Positions 16,527-26,156 of a stretch of 64,000 bases of DNA are shown here, piece after piece. Made by a program: the position numbers and the translations under genes. Origin of the DNA: Aquiflexum balticum DSM 16537 (GTDB taxonomy: Bacteria > Bacteroidota > Bacteroidia > Cytophagales > Cyclobacteriaceae); contig NZ_LT838813.1 in assembly GCF_900176595.1 (NCBI RefSeq), positions 5,226,001 through 5,290,000 of the forward strand. The letters are read 5' to 3'. Below the pieces are notes generated by a model, which saw nothing but the letters and a program-made list of their open reading frames with translations, searched no databases and was not told the DNA's origin. The stretch's first letter is position 1; every line of letters starts with the position of its first letter.

Positions 16527-19500
16527 CTATTTGTATTCCTTTTGCTGCTTTATGACTTCAAAAATTGGGTCTAATTTTTCAAGCTTATTGTAATTTTTCA
16601 GAACAGGCTTTACCACTTTATTCTTCAAATGTTTTTCCTTTGATAATGTGCCTTCCCAATCATCGTATTTGCCATAGATTACTGCACTGTCCATTGCAAT
16701 GGTCAAAGGTTCGTCCCTATCTAAATTGTCATACAAAGCACGCTTGCCTTGGGTGTTAATAGTTGAGGGATATTCAGGGCTTGTTCCGGGTTCTTTAATT
16801 TTGACAGCAAGCTTCAGTATTTCTTCCAGATATTTTTCATATTCCCCGGCTTCCTCATTTCTTAGCTTAATGAGTTCGTCAAGCAACACACTCATTTTTT
16901 CATAGTAAATAGGATTGGTTGGGCTTTCTTCAATAATTACTTTTCGAAGGTTGTTTTCAATGGTTTCCGCCATTGCTTCTTTGTTCTTTTTGATGCCGTC
17001 AGGCAATTTGTCCAAAGCACCCTTACCCTCCTTTACCAGTAACTCAACCAAACTAAAATCATCAAAAGCAGATACTTTTTTGCTTTCTTCAGCTGCAATG
17101 TAACTGTCAATCAAATGTCGCATCGCAGGCTCGTATTGTTTTAAATCTACCCAATCGCCACTTGCTAATTGGATTTCCTTTCGGACACTTTCAAAATGCT
17201 TCAAGTCATTTTTTATGGCTTCAATTTCCGTTGGTTTGTAACCTGCGTCTTCCATTTGATCCGCAATGTTGGCATAAGCACGGATAAGCGAAATCACAGC
17301 TTTGTATAATGCAACCCTTTTTGGTTCGGTGTCTTTCAAATCATCTTTCAATTGTGGATTACCACAGAAATAGGCAATGTATTGCTGTGTGCCTTTAGGA
17401 GGAACTACCGGTTCGCATAGCGCTTTGATGGTTTCCAAAGCATCGTCTAAGCGTTCTTTGCCTTTAGTCAAACGGTCGCCTAACAATCCCTCCACATCGT
17501 TTTTGTCGTAATCCTCAAAAGCCTTAGAGGTAAAATCTTTATAAGCACTTTCCAAACTTCCGAACAAATCCTTGTAATCAATGATGTAACCGTAATCTTT
17601 ATCTTCCCCATCCAATCTGTTCACCCGGCAAATGGCCTGAAATAAACCGTGGTCACGCATACTCTTATCAATGTAAAGAAAGGTGGCACTTGGTGCATCA
17701 AAGCCAGTTAGCAGTTTGTCCACCACTATCAGCAACTTCATTTGTGCAGGCTCGTCAATAAAGCGCTTCTTGACTTCATCTTCAAAGTCTTCTGTGGTTT
17801 TGCCGTTGAGCATTTTTTGATAAATACCATACTGCATCAATTTTTCAGTATATCCCTCCCCTTCTCCCTTGATGTCGCTGTGCGATGGGGCAAAGGATGT
17901 CACAATAGCACAACGGGTAAACCCTGCATCCTGAAACAACTGATAAAAACGGCAGGCATTTAAAATACTATCCGAGACCAAAATGGCGTTTCCCCTACCG
18001 TTTTGCAGACGTTCGCGGGTTTCCATATCCAACAAGATGTCGGCAACAATCTTCTGCAAACGACCAACAGAACTGAACACCTTTTTCATCGTGCCCCATT
18101 TCTGTTTGAGTTCTATTTTGGCAAAATCGGTCAGTCCTTTTGTTTTACTTTCAAACCAAAGGTCTATTTTGTCCAAAGAAGTTATTTTTTGCTCGATGTC
18201 TCTGGCTTCATATCGTAAATCCAATACAACTCCATCCTTGACCGCTTCATCGAATTTGTAGGTATGGATGTATTTCCCAAAAATTGTAATGCTTTGTTTC
18301 TTATCGGCTTGCATGATGGGAGTCCCTGTAAAGCCTATAAACAGAGCTTTTTCACCTAAAATTTCTCGCATTGCCTTATTCAAATCTCCGCTTTGTGACC
18401 TGTGACATTCATCTACGAACACATAAAAATCCCCCTTAGGCTTAAAATCTTTGGGCAGGCTATTCTTTAATTCTTCCAAATAGCTGTCATAGTCTTTTGT
18501 TTTATCAGCACCTTCGTCTTTGTTGCCAAACTTGTGAATGAGTGAACACAACAGCCAAGGTTTGGTGTCGTTCAGTTTTTCGATGAGTACTGCTCCTCCA
18601 CTTTTGCCATCTTTTGGGATACATCTAAAAATATCTTCTCCAACGCCTTTAAAGACCTTTTCAATTTGTTTGTCCAACTCATCGCGGTCAGTGATGATAA
18701 GCACCCTTGCATTTGGATTGTATTCTCTAATCCATTTGGTAAGCCACACCATGGTCAGACTTTTACCGCTTCCCTGTGTATGCCAAATGATTCCCCCTTC
18801 CTTTTGGCGGATATGCTCTTGTGCGGCTTTTATTCCAAAATATTGATTGGGTCTGCAAAACTTCTTTTGACCACGGTCATACACCACAAAGTCATGGAGA
18901 ATTTCGAGCAACCGTTCTTTTCCCAACATTTCAATCACATGCTTGTCGAGCAGATTATCTGCTAAGTCAGATTGCTCTCTGATGGGTTTGGTAAGTTCTA
19001 ACAGGTGGGTATCATGCCGGTTAAATTCTTCACTTACTTCTTTCCATTTCAAATAATACTTTTCAGAAGTATCAATGGCTGCATACCTTAAACCTTCCAC
19101 ATCTTGCCCTGCCATTACCAATTGGATAGTGGTGTAAAAAGGTTTGATAAACAGGTGTTTTTGGTTGTCGTTGTTTTGGCGGATGCCTTCGGAAACTGAA
19201 ACTGTGCTTCGTTTCAGTTCCAATACTCCAATGGCTATTCCATTGAGGTAAATTACAATATCGGGTCTCTTGGTTCGACCCAGCTCACCACTAGTACTGT
19301 GTTGTCCCCTTATGGTTACTTCTTCTGCAATGGCAAAGTCATTTTCCTTCGGGTTATTCCAATCTATCAGGTAGACAGTCTGTTTATTTTGTCCCGCTTC
19401 TTCCTTTACATTGATGCCATAGCGTAAAGCTGCATAGACATTTTTGTTGGCTTGGTACAGGTCATCGCTGGTGTTGATGGTAACGGTTTTTTTAAACTCA

Positions 19501-19691
19501 AAAAGAACTTTGTTGATAAGCGATAGGCTGTGCCCTTGCTTGGTTAAGAAGGCTGTCAACAACGCTTCATCCACATTGCTGTTTTCTTCTTCATGCTCAA
19601 AATTCCCCAAATACCGATATTTTAAAACTTCCTGAAAGAGTTTTACAAGTCGGTTTTGGGTGGCACGTTCTATCTGTCCTACTTTACTCAT
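16527..19691 (-). CDS. hsdR: Type I restriction enzyme, motor/nuclease subunit HsdR
   Basis: A 1054-residue subunit. The N-terminal nuclease shows the PD-(D/E)xK pattern (RPDIVIY, then VLELKRS, about 143-162). SF2 helicase motifs follow: Walker A in TQGSGKS near 307, DECHRS near 426 and GFTGTP shortly after. The remaining C-terminal part is the helical HsdM/S-binding region. It translocates and cleaves unmethylated foreign DNA with HsdM and HsdS. Its ATG overlaps the stop of the DUF262 gene upstream by 4 bp (ATGA), and the protease gene follows 3 bp downstream. No truncation is seen. Confidence 0.96.
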   Translation of the reverse strand: MSKVGQIERATQNRLVKLFQEVLKYRYLGNFEHEEENSNVDEALLTAFLTKQGHSLSLINKVLFEFKKTVTINTSDDLYQANKNVYAALRYGINVKEEAGQNKQTVYLIDWNNPKENDFAIAEEVTIRGQHSTSGELGRTKRPDIVIYLNGIAIGVLELKRSTVSVSEGIRQNNDNQKHLFIKPFYTTIQLVMAGQDVEGLRYAAIDTSEKYYLKWKEVSEEFNRHDTHLLELTKPIREQSDLADNLLDKHVIEMLGKERLLEILHDFVVYDRGQKKFCRPNQYFGIKAAQEHIRQKEGGIIWHTQGSGKSLTMVWLTKWIREYNPNARVLIITDRDELDKQIEKVFKGVGEDIFRCIPKDGKSGGAVLIEKLNDTKPWLLCSLIHKFGNKDEGADKTKDYDSYLEELKNSLPKDFKPKGDFYVFVDECHRSQSGDLNKAMREILGEKALFIGFTGTPIMQADKKQSITIFGKYIHTYKFDEAVKDGVVLDLRYEARDIEQKITSLDKIDLWFESKTKGLTDFAKIELKQKWGTMKKVFSSVGRLQKIVADILLDMETRERLQNGRGNAILVSDSILNACRFYQLFQDAGFTRCAIVTSFAPSHSDIKGEGEGYTEKLMQYGIYQKMLNGKTTEDFEDEVKKRFIDEPAQMKLLIVVDKLLTGFDAPSATFLYIDKSMRDHGLFQAICRVNRLDGEDKDYGYIIDYKDLFGSLESAYKDFTSKAFEDYDKNDVEGLLGDRLTKGKERLDDALETIKALCEPVVPPKGTQQYIAYFCGNPQLKDDLKDTEPKRVALYKAVISLIRAYANIADQMEDAGYKPTEIEAIKNDLKHFESVRKEIQLASGDWVDLKQYEPAMRHLIDSYIAAEESKKVSAFDDFSLVELLVKEGKGALDKLPDGIKKNKEAMAETIENNLRKVIIEESPTNPIYYEKMSVLLDELIKLRNEEAGEYEKYLEEILKLAVKIKEPGTSPEYPSTINTQGKRALYDNLDRDEPLTIAMDSAVIYGKYDDWEGTLSKEKHLKNKVVKPVLKNYNKLEKLDPIFEVIKQQKEYK

Positions 19692-22177
19692 TCTAAAATT
19701 GATTTCAATAATTTGGAAATGGCAATCAATGCTTTCCCATACTCCTCCGCCACTCTAGATTTATTCATTGAATAAACCATCATTTTATCCATCTTTATAA
19801 ATTCGGAATTATCATCAAACTTAGTTGAACCAAATTCAATTACAAAGGCGCAATTTTCACTATTGAAATTGGGTTCATAAAATAAAATTACGGTTTCATT
19901 ATTCAACTCAATTTCAATCTTAGGCTTATTGGATTCACTTCTCCGTCCATTCACTGAAATATATTTGATGTGGGATTTTTCTATTTTCAAATCAAGATAA
20001 AGCGAATAAGAATATAAGTCCCCGTGCTTCCCAATTAGAGTTAACTTTTCCAAAAGTTTAATATCCCATACATTCTGCCAATCAATCAGGCGATTTTGTA
20101 AATAGGAAATATTCTGAATGTATTTTTTATCAATAAAAAACGATTCCCATGTTTGTTTTGAATAATTTACCAATGAGCTATCAGAAATATCCAAAGATGT
20201 TGTTTCGTCCAAAACCGCTTTTAGATATTTTAATTTTGTTTCATCATTAAAAACTTTCCTCCAATTGTCTTGCCGTACACGAAGGCTACCAGCGTTGGAT
20301 TCACAAAATGAATATTTACTATTAGAATTAACTAAATAAATCCCTTTTGAAAGTAACAATCGGTGAAAAAGAAAATTATTTGCTTCAAGCTGATTAAATA
20401 TTTTAGACAGCTTATCGCAATAAAACTCAAATTGAAGATAGTCATTTTGATTATCTAAAAGATTGAAGATGAAATCAATTTGACCATAGAAGTAAGTGTG
20501 ATTCTCTATTTCTATAATCTTCATCTTCCATTTATCGGACTTGTCGAAATATTCTATTTTTTTGATTTCTTCTTTTAACTGGCTATCAAAGAACTTAATA
20601 CTAAAGTTTTCTGTGCTAATAGCTTTCTCAATTTCACATTTATGAACTGATAGCTCGTTAATTGCCTTTACAGCATCTATGAAGTTGTCAGGATTTTGTA
20701 TGTAGGTATTGTAGATAATATTTCTGCAAATCCGCATCCATTGTTTTAATTGCTCAGTAGTTTCAATTTCAGACAAATCAATAGAATTATCAGAAATAAA
20801 TATTAAGAAAGCATAGTAAAAAACTCTGTCAGGTAACGATGGGTTAAAATTGTCTGATAAAAAAATGAAGGGTAATTTTGCCTCTTTATTGGCATTTCCC
20901 AAAAATGGAAAAAGTGTAATGTTTTTCAAATTATCATGTAATTGACCTAAATCAATATCATATAACTTGGTCAGGCAAGAAAAAGTAAAGTCCAAACTTT
21001 CCGAACTAAAAAATTTGGAATCTTCAAATTCTGCAACTGAAATAAAGCCTTTATCCTCGTTGCTTTCTCTGATTTTTTCAATTAGCTCTTTATTGATAAC
21101 TATTCCAGATTGTTGTTCTTTATTTTTAGGTTCTTTTGGAGTTCTTGTAATGTATTCATAAAGGTTTATGCTTTTTATAAAATTGTAAATTAAAGCATCT
21201 ACTTCAAAAGTGTTCTCAGGTTTGTTTTTCCAGAACAAATCCAACCATTTTGTGTCAATTTTATCAGACCACTTGCTTTCTGATATTTTGATTCCATTTG
21301 ATTTAGTGTATTCGTGTAGCCAGGATTTAAAATGCTCAAAGTCTGTCAGTTGTTTTCCTCGTGCATTCATTTTCACATACAGCTCATCAGTTTGTTCGTA
21401 GTCGTCTAAATCCAAAAAGTCAAAGGTTATATTTCTATTCTTTGTTAAGTTCGTCCAGTAAATAATTAATGAATTATCATCTACCGATTTTAGTAAATCG
21501 TGTATTTCTTCTAAAGTAGTAAGCATTCCTTGAACTGATGGGTCTTTCTTCCAAATGCTGTAAAATAAAGGGCTCTCTTCTATGGATTTTGTAATTGACT
21601 TATCTTTCTCAAAATTCAAAAAAGTGCCCGTGGTTATTAAAAAGGTGCAAAACTCTTTGGTGGAGTTTCTGGTCTTGTAACTAAATCCTTTAAGTTGACT
21701 TAACGTAACTTCTTTATCATCAACCTCAATTCTTTTCAAGATGTACCAATGCAAAAGGTAAAGTGTGGTAAGTCTTTGCTGCCCATCTAAAGGTATAAAA
21801 TTGCTATTGATCGAGTCATTAATTGTGTCGGGTACTTTGATTTTCGGGTCGAAATCAATATTGCATTGGTCTGCATATCCTTTAACTGCCAGTAAAATAT
21901 TTTCAATGGCCTCTTTGTTTTTGGCAAAAACAAGTTTCTGATTTTTACCCCCAACCCTTCCATATACAAAATCAAGATGAATAGATTTTGAAAAGTCCTT
22001 CAAAGCATCTATTAAATCTTTAATAAATTTTTTTCTGATAGGATTAATTCTGCTGCTTTTTCGCCCTTGAGCATAATCTCTCTGAATAACAGGAATTTCA
22101 ATTTTATGATGGCTAATTATATCCATAAAGGTTAGCACATTATCATTTGTTAAATGTTGACTTTCCATATTATGCAT
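19688..22177 (-). CDS. DUF262 (GmrS/SspE-like) protein, larger member of the pair
   Basis: An 829-residue protein. The N-terminal DUF262 domain (ParB/sulfiredoxin-like nucleotidase) has IPVIQRDYAQGR near 28-40 and PLDGQQRLTT near 126-134, the hallmark DGQQR motif. The long remainder has no clearly recognisable HNH nuclease; a GmrD-type DUF1524 motif could not be identified. In GmrSD, SspE and BrxU such domains sense or hydrolyse nucleotides and drive DNA cleavage. The gene overlaps the preceding DUF262 gene by 8 bp and hsdR by 4 bp, so it is translationally coupled to both. Base composition is A/T-richer than hsdM and hsdR, hinting at a different source. Confidence 0.85.
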   Translation of the reverse strand: MHNMESQHLTNDNVLTFMDIISHHKIEIPVIQRDYAQGRKSSRINPIRKKFIKDLIDALKDFSKSIHLDFVYGRVGGKNQKLVFAKNKEAIENILLAVKGYADQCNIDFDPKIKVPDTINDSINSNFIPLDGQQRLTTLYLLHWYILKRIEVDDKEVTLSQLKGFSYKTRNSTKEFCTFLITTGTFLNFEKDKSITKSIEESPLFYSIWKKDPSVQGMLTTLEEIHDLLKSVDDNSLIIYWTNLTKNRNITFDFLDLDDYEQTDELYVKMNARGKQLTDFEHFKSWLHEYTKSNGIKISESKWSDKIDTKWLDLFWKNKPENTFEVDALIYNFIKSINLYEYITRTPKEPKNKEQQSGIVINKELIEKIRESNEDKGFISVAEFEDSKFFSSESLDFTFSCLTKLYDIDLGQLHDNLKNITLFPFLGNANKEAKLPFIFLSDNFNPSLPDRVFYYAFLIFISDNSIDLSEIETTEQLKQWMRICRNIIYNTYIQNPDNFIDAVKAINELSVHKCEIEKAISTENFSIKFFDSQLKEEIKKIEYFDKSDKWKMKIIEIENHTYFYGQIDFIFNLLDNQNDYLQFEFYCDKLSKIFNQLEANNFLFHRLLLSKGIYLVNSNSKYSFCESNAGSLRVRQDNWRKVFNDETKLKYLKAVLDETTSLDISDSSLVNYSKQTWESFFIDKKYIQNISYLQNRLIDWQNVWDIKLLEKLTLIGKHGDLYSYSLYLDLKIEKSHIKYISVNGRRSESNKPKIEIELNNETVILFYEPNFNSENCAFVIEFGSTKFDDNSEFIKMDKMMVYSMNKSRVAEEYGKALIAISKLLKSILE

Positions 22178-24035
22178 TGCTCAAAAAATTTTCTAATTGT
22201 TCTTCAATAGCCGATATATAATCTTCACGGTCTTTTTTGCCCCAATAGGTAAACTGAATATGCCGGGTATCTGCTGTGTAGTATTTTAAAAACACATTCT
22301 TTGTAGCAATGGGAATGAATACCTTATGTTTTTCCCCTTCGATTTCAATTTCTCCTTTATTGTCAATCTCTAATATCATCTCACGTTTTCTTATAAAAGT
22401 ATTATTGCCTAGAGACGAATTGGTATTCTTGTCGAGTAAACAAAGATTATCTATGTTATCTTTGTTTAGGATGTTGATTAAAGTATTGTGAAAAGCTAAC
22501 AGCTTATCTTTAATTTCTCTAAGCTCCTTGTTCTTCAATTCTTCTAAAAGATTTTTAGATTCTTGCAGTTTAGCATTATCGACAATATCTTCTAGTAAAG
22601 GTTGAACATCTTCAAGCCAATCTATAAACTCTTGTTTATCAGTAAATTTGTCAGCTTTTTGTGCGTGGATATGTTCCAATGACCATACTTGAGTTTTGAG
22701 CTTGTCAAAAGGAAAGCGGTAATTGAAATCGCTAATAAAATAAGTAGCTATATTAAAAAGATGTAAGATGATTTTTGTCTCTTTTGGACTTTTGTAATCC
22801 AACTTAGCTATTTCAAATTCTAGTTTATAAATGGCAAGAATAGACTTTAATTGATGCTCAAAGTCAATTTTATTTTTTATTGTCTTCTTGTCTTTGTAAA
22901 TCGAAATTAAATCTGGAATAGTTTTAATTTCCAAGTAAATAATTATACCAATCAAATGATAAAGTAATCTGTCATCATACCACTCCTTTAAAAGTTCAAA
23001 TAGGTCTTTTAATTTTTTCCAATTATCTATTGATTGGTCAATGCTCTTGTTGGATTTTAAATAGAAATGGTAAGCAAAAAGATAATCTTCTGTTTTTACT
23101 GATTTATTTGAAAGGATATCGAAAAACAAATCAATCCGATTGTATCGTTTTTTATCGGATATATCGTTACTCACAAAATACCAGAAACGGTCGTCTTGCA
23201 ATTGTGCTTCAATATTGTTCCACTCCTCTGCAAACTGATTAATGTGAATGCTTCTGATTTCAAGATTAACTATTTCTTTAAATTTTATTACAAACAAAGC
23301 TTTTATCAATTCTGCCTGTTCTAACTGTATTTTACCCTGATTGAAGTTGATGAATATTTGCTCCGCATTTTTTGTTTGAACTGGTACCTTTTCAACTTCA
23401 GATTGATTTTGAATGTTGTACCATATCACTTTAACGTGCTGCAAAAGTTTATCAATAAAAGTCACAATGTCTTTCCTCTGCGACCATTGATAAACCAGCA
23501 TACTAGTTTTGAAAAAATGGTAATTATCTACATTGTCATTTTCTGGATTATGTGTTATGTACAACTTCCAAATTTCATTTACCTGTCGATTGGTTTCTTT
23601 TATATTGTCGGGCAGCAAATCGAACGCAACAGGCTGAATATTAGCAATGTTGTTTAAAAATGATTCGCTTTCAGGTCTTGTTTTGTAAATGAGTTGAAAA
23701 GGTAGTTGATCTTTTGCCAACAACGAAAGAATAATGAAGATATTGGTCAAGCGTTGCTGACCATCAATTAGCTCATATACAATGTCTTTATTTGCAATAT
23801 TTTTATCTATTATGCGTGAATCAGTTTCCTCTATCTTTTTTACAACCACTGGCTGCAAACAATAAAATCGAGACCCAATCACTTCAAATTCATCAATATC
23901 AAATAGCAAATCCAGCACTTGCTGCACATCCCATTTGTAGCCTCTTTGGTAAGCCTCTACAAAAAAGGTCATTCCATGTAGTTCGCTAATTCTTTTTAGC
24001 GTGCAATTGGAGTTTTTATTAATTACTTCTCTCAT
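22170..24035 (-). CDS. DUF262 (GmrSD-like) protein, smaller member of the pair
   Basis: A 621-residue protein. DUF262 motifs are FVEAYQRGYKWD near residues 25-36 and LIDGQQRLTN near 86-95. The C-terminal part has WSLEHIHAQ (about 449-457) and later LGNNTFIRKRE and IPIATKNVFLKYY, a pattern resembling the DUF1524/HNH-type nuclease region of GmrSD-family proteins. It may therefore carry both sensing and cleavage parts. It starts inside the hsdS stop (ATGA overlap, 24032-24035) and overlaps the next DUF262 gene by 8 bp. The role in this restriction operon is not established. Confidence 0.85.
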   Translation of the reverse strand: MREVINKNSNCTLKRISELHGMTFFVEAYQRGYKWDVQQVLDLLFDIDEFEVIGSRFYCLQPVVVKKIEETDSRIIDKNIANKDIVYELIDGQQRLTNIFIILSLLAKDQLPFQLIYKTRPESESFLNNIANIQPVAFDLLPDNIKETNRQVNEIWKLYITHNPENDNVDNYHFFKTSMLVYQWSQRKDIVTFIDKLLQHVKVIWYNIQNQSEVEKVPVQTKNAEQIFINFNQGKIQLEQAELIKALFVIKFKEIVNLEIRSIHINQFAEEWNNIEAQLQDDRFWYFVSNDISDKKRYNRIDLFFDILSNKSVKTEDYLFAYHFYLKSNKSIDQSIDNWKKLKDLFELLKEWYDDRLLYHLIGIIIYLEIKTIPDLISIYKDKKTIKNKIDFEHQLKSILAIYKLEFEIAKLDYKSPKETKIILHLFNIATYFISDFNYRFPFDKLKTQVWSLEHIHAQKADKFTDKQEFIDWLEDVQPLLEDIVDNAKLQESKNLLEELKNKELREIKDKLLAFHNTLINILNKDNIDNLCLLDKNTNSSLGNNTFIRKREMILEIDNKGEIEIEGEKHKVFIPIATKNVFLKYYTADTRHIQFTYWGKKDREDYISAIEEQLENFLSNA

Positions 24036-25207
24036 ACCAACCTTATCCTCCCCGTTAATAAATTCTGCATCATCCCTAATTTTACCTTTTTGTATTTCTC
24101 CAATTTGATTTCTAATGCATTGATTTCGGCATCCATATCGGAAAGAATTGTGGCGATGCGGGTTTGTTCTTCTCTTGAAGGAAATGGAATTATCATATTT
24201 GAAATCATATCTCGCCTAATAGAATCAACAGAAGATTTTGCTGTCATTTGCATCATCCTTTCATAAAAATTATTTTTAAAATACAGGAAAAAATATAAAC
24301 CAATTATACAACTATTGAAATCACTTAGTTTATAAACCCTTTGATGAAAATCGAACTTCCCATTGTAATAATGCATTACTTTACCGGTTCCTACTCCATC
24401 CCCTGCTATTAAAATGGCTTCGCCCTGATAAGAAAATGAATTGATTCTTTCAATGTTTTGTGAACGAACAAAAAAGGGATACATGCCATCTTCAATTCTA
24501 TCCTGAGTATTTTTCGCTCCTGTTGAAATATTTGCTAATGAGCTAATTGGTAAATTAGTCCAACCTTCCTTCGGCAGCAGCAGTTTTTGCATTGCACCTT
24601 GCTTGATGTTGCGTTTTTTGGCAATGAGTTTTTCTAAATTGCTTATCAAGGCATCGGCATCAGATAGGGCGGTGGCTATGGCGGTTTGTTCTTTTAGACT
24701 AGGGTATGGAATATTAAATTTTGCTAAATCAAGACAGCTAATTACAGGTTGGGCTCCTTCTTTTTGAGCATCTAAAATTTGTCTTACACCAAGAGGGCTA
24801 GTTAAACAACATAGAATATATTCTTTAGCAGCCTTTGTTTTATCAACTGCAATTCTCGCTGTACTTCTAGAAACGATTGCTTTATCTAACCAATCGGGAG
24901 CAATAACAACTTGTCCAATTCCAGCCCCAACAACCGTCATTATTAAATCATCTTTATTTAATCTGGCATTTTTGTATTGATTTTCTAATTCGGCATTCAC
25001 TCGATGCATTTCATTAGAATTACTCCAACCTTTGGAATAATCTTGACTTCTTAACATCAAGCAGCCATTTGGCTCAAATTTTCCAGGCTGAACAATTCCA
25101 TAACGAATGCTTCTGTTGGCTTCAATAACCTCAAATAATTTAGTCACCTTCCAATCACTTGGAATTAAGCCCACTTCAGTTTGTTTGTATTCCTCTGTTA
25201 CTTTCAT
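24032..25207 (-). CDS. hsdS: Type I restriction enzyme specificity subunit HsdS
   Basis: A 391-residue specificity subunit with two target-recognition domains and two conserved helical regions: KEQTAIATALSDADALISNLE, KLIAKKRNIKQGAMQKLL (central, about 175-215) and EEQTRIATILSDMDAEINALE, then KLGMMQNLLTG (C-terminal). The TRDs decide the bipartite recognition sequence, which cannot be predicted here. ATG at 25207 (MKVTEEYKQTEVG) is preferred over the upstream extension because it overlaps the rhuM-like stop as ATGA, the same coupling as elsewhere in this operon. It also overlaps the next gene by 4 bp. Confidence 0.95.
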   Translation of the reverse strand: MKVTEEYKQTEVGLIPSDWKVTKLFEVIEANRSIRYGIVQPGKFEPNGCLMLRSQDYSKGWSNSNEMHRVNAELENQYKNARLNKDDLIMTVVGAGIGQVVIAPDWLDKAIVSRSTARIAVDKTKAAKEYILCCLTSPLGVRQILDAQKEGAQPVISCLDLAKFNIPYPSLKEQTAIATALSDADALISNLEKLIAKKRNIKQGAMQKLLLPKEGWTNLPISSLANISTGAKNTQDRIEDGMYPFFVRSQNIERINSFSYQGEAILIAGDGVGTGKVMHYYNGKFDFHQRVYKLSDFNSCIIGLYFFLYFKNNFYERMMQMTAKSSVDSIRRDMISNMIIPFPSREEQTRIATILSDMDAEINALEIKLEKYKKVKLGMMQNLLTGRIRLV

Positions 25208-26061
25208 TTTACATTTTTCAATTTCGCCAAAACATCGGCAGTGAGTGAATCCATTTTTGAGAAGGCAAACCATTTTTTGCCCAGGTCTTTGAGTGATGCT
25301 CCCAAATGGTAGAGTTCTTGTTGGTCAATAATCAGAAAACGGTCGTGGCTATCGGCAAAGGTTTTTAGAGCGATGGACGGGTATTGGCTGTTGTGCTTGG
25401 CTAAGTCTAATCGGAGTTGTTTAGAAATGGTTTTTGTGTAGATGGTTGCGTTTGTATTTTTCGGGCGTTTTGCCAAAAGGGTCAGGACCGTTTCATCCAC
25501 ATAGTTATCAATCAGTATAATATCGGTTTTGGCTTTTTTAATGATATCCGCCACAAATACATAAGCATCAAAAATTTGTCCTTCAAAGAAAATGCCTTGG
25601 TTAGGAAGTTCTTGTGTTTTGAGTTGCAGAGATATTTGTTTAACCTCCTTGCTCAGGCTGTCGTAATTGTTTTCTATTCTGTCCATCCTTTGGTTCAAGG
25701 CATAGCCTTTTAATAAAAAATCTCTAAGCACATTGGTAGCCCAAATACGGAATTGCGTGCCTTGTTTGGATTTTACCCGATAGCCAACAGAGATGATGAC
25801 ATCAAGATTATAGTATTCAATCTGTCTTTCAATTTTTCTTTCTCCTTCCAGTTGAACTGTCGCAAATTTTGCGACAGTTGAAATTTTATCAAGTTCGCCT
25901 TCAGCAAAAACGTTATTTATATGCTTCCCTATGGTTTTCACATCTCTGCCAAACAGTGTAGCAATCTGATTTCTATGGAGCCAAACCGTTTGGTCATCAA
26001 GTCTTACCTCAATGTGCTCTGCAATATCACCTGATTGATAAAGGACTATTTCATTTTTCAT
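25204..26061 (-). CDS. RhuM-like protein with PLD-like C-terminal domain
   Basis: A 285-residue protein. The N-terminal part (about 15-110) matches RhuM/virulence-protein type domains: TVWLHRNQIATLFGRDVKTIGKHINN, then LDVIISVGYRVKSKQGTQFRIWAT. The C-terminal part (about 150-275) resembles a phospholipase D-like fold, with SHDRFLIID and a downstream GASLKDLGKKW; the HKD motif is degenerate. Such genes frequently sit inside type I restriction operons, and their function there is unknown. ATG at 26061 is preferred to a TTG three codons upstream. It overlaps hsdS by 4 bp. A relic of a homologous gene lies at 34587-34660. Confidence 0.85.
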   Translation of the reverse strand: MKNEIVLYQSGDIAEHIEVRLDDQTVWLHRNQIATLFGRDVKTIGKHINNVFAEGELDKISTVAKFATVQLEGERKIERQIEYYNLDVIISVGYRVKSKQGTQFRIWATNVLRDFLLKGYALNQRMDRIENNYDSLSKEVKQISLQLKTQELPNQGIFFEGQIFDAYVFVADIIKKAKTDIILIDNYVDETVLTLLAKRPKNTNATIYTKTISKQLRLDLAKHNSQYPSIALKTFADSHDRFLIIDQQELYHLGASLKDLGKKWFAFSKMDSLTADVLAKLKNVK

Positions 26062-26114
26062 TAAATTCAAAAATGCATTATTGTGGTTTATTCATAAAAA
26101 CCTTTAAATTCAAC

Positions 26115-26133
26115 TGTCAAGTAATCCTTGACA
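26115..26133. promoter_or_regulatory. Inverted repeat between hsdM and the rhuM-like gene
   Basis: TGTCAAG-5 nt-CTTGACA is a perfect 7-bp dyad in the only sizeable gap (95 bp) inside the restriction operon. It could be an operator or a weak hairpin modulating expression of the downstream genes. No T run follows, so it is not a typical terminator. Confidence 0.35.
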
Positions 26134-26156
26134 ACTGAGAGCGGTTCCAATTCAAT

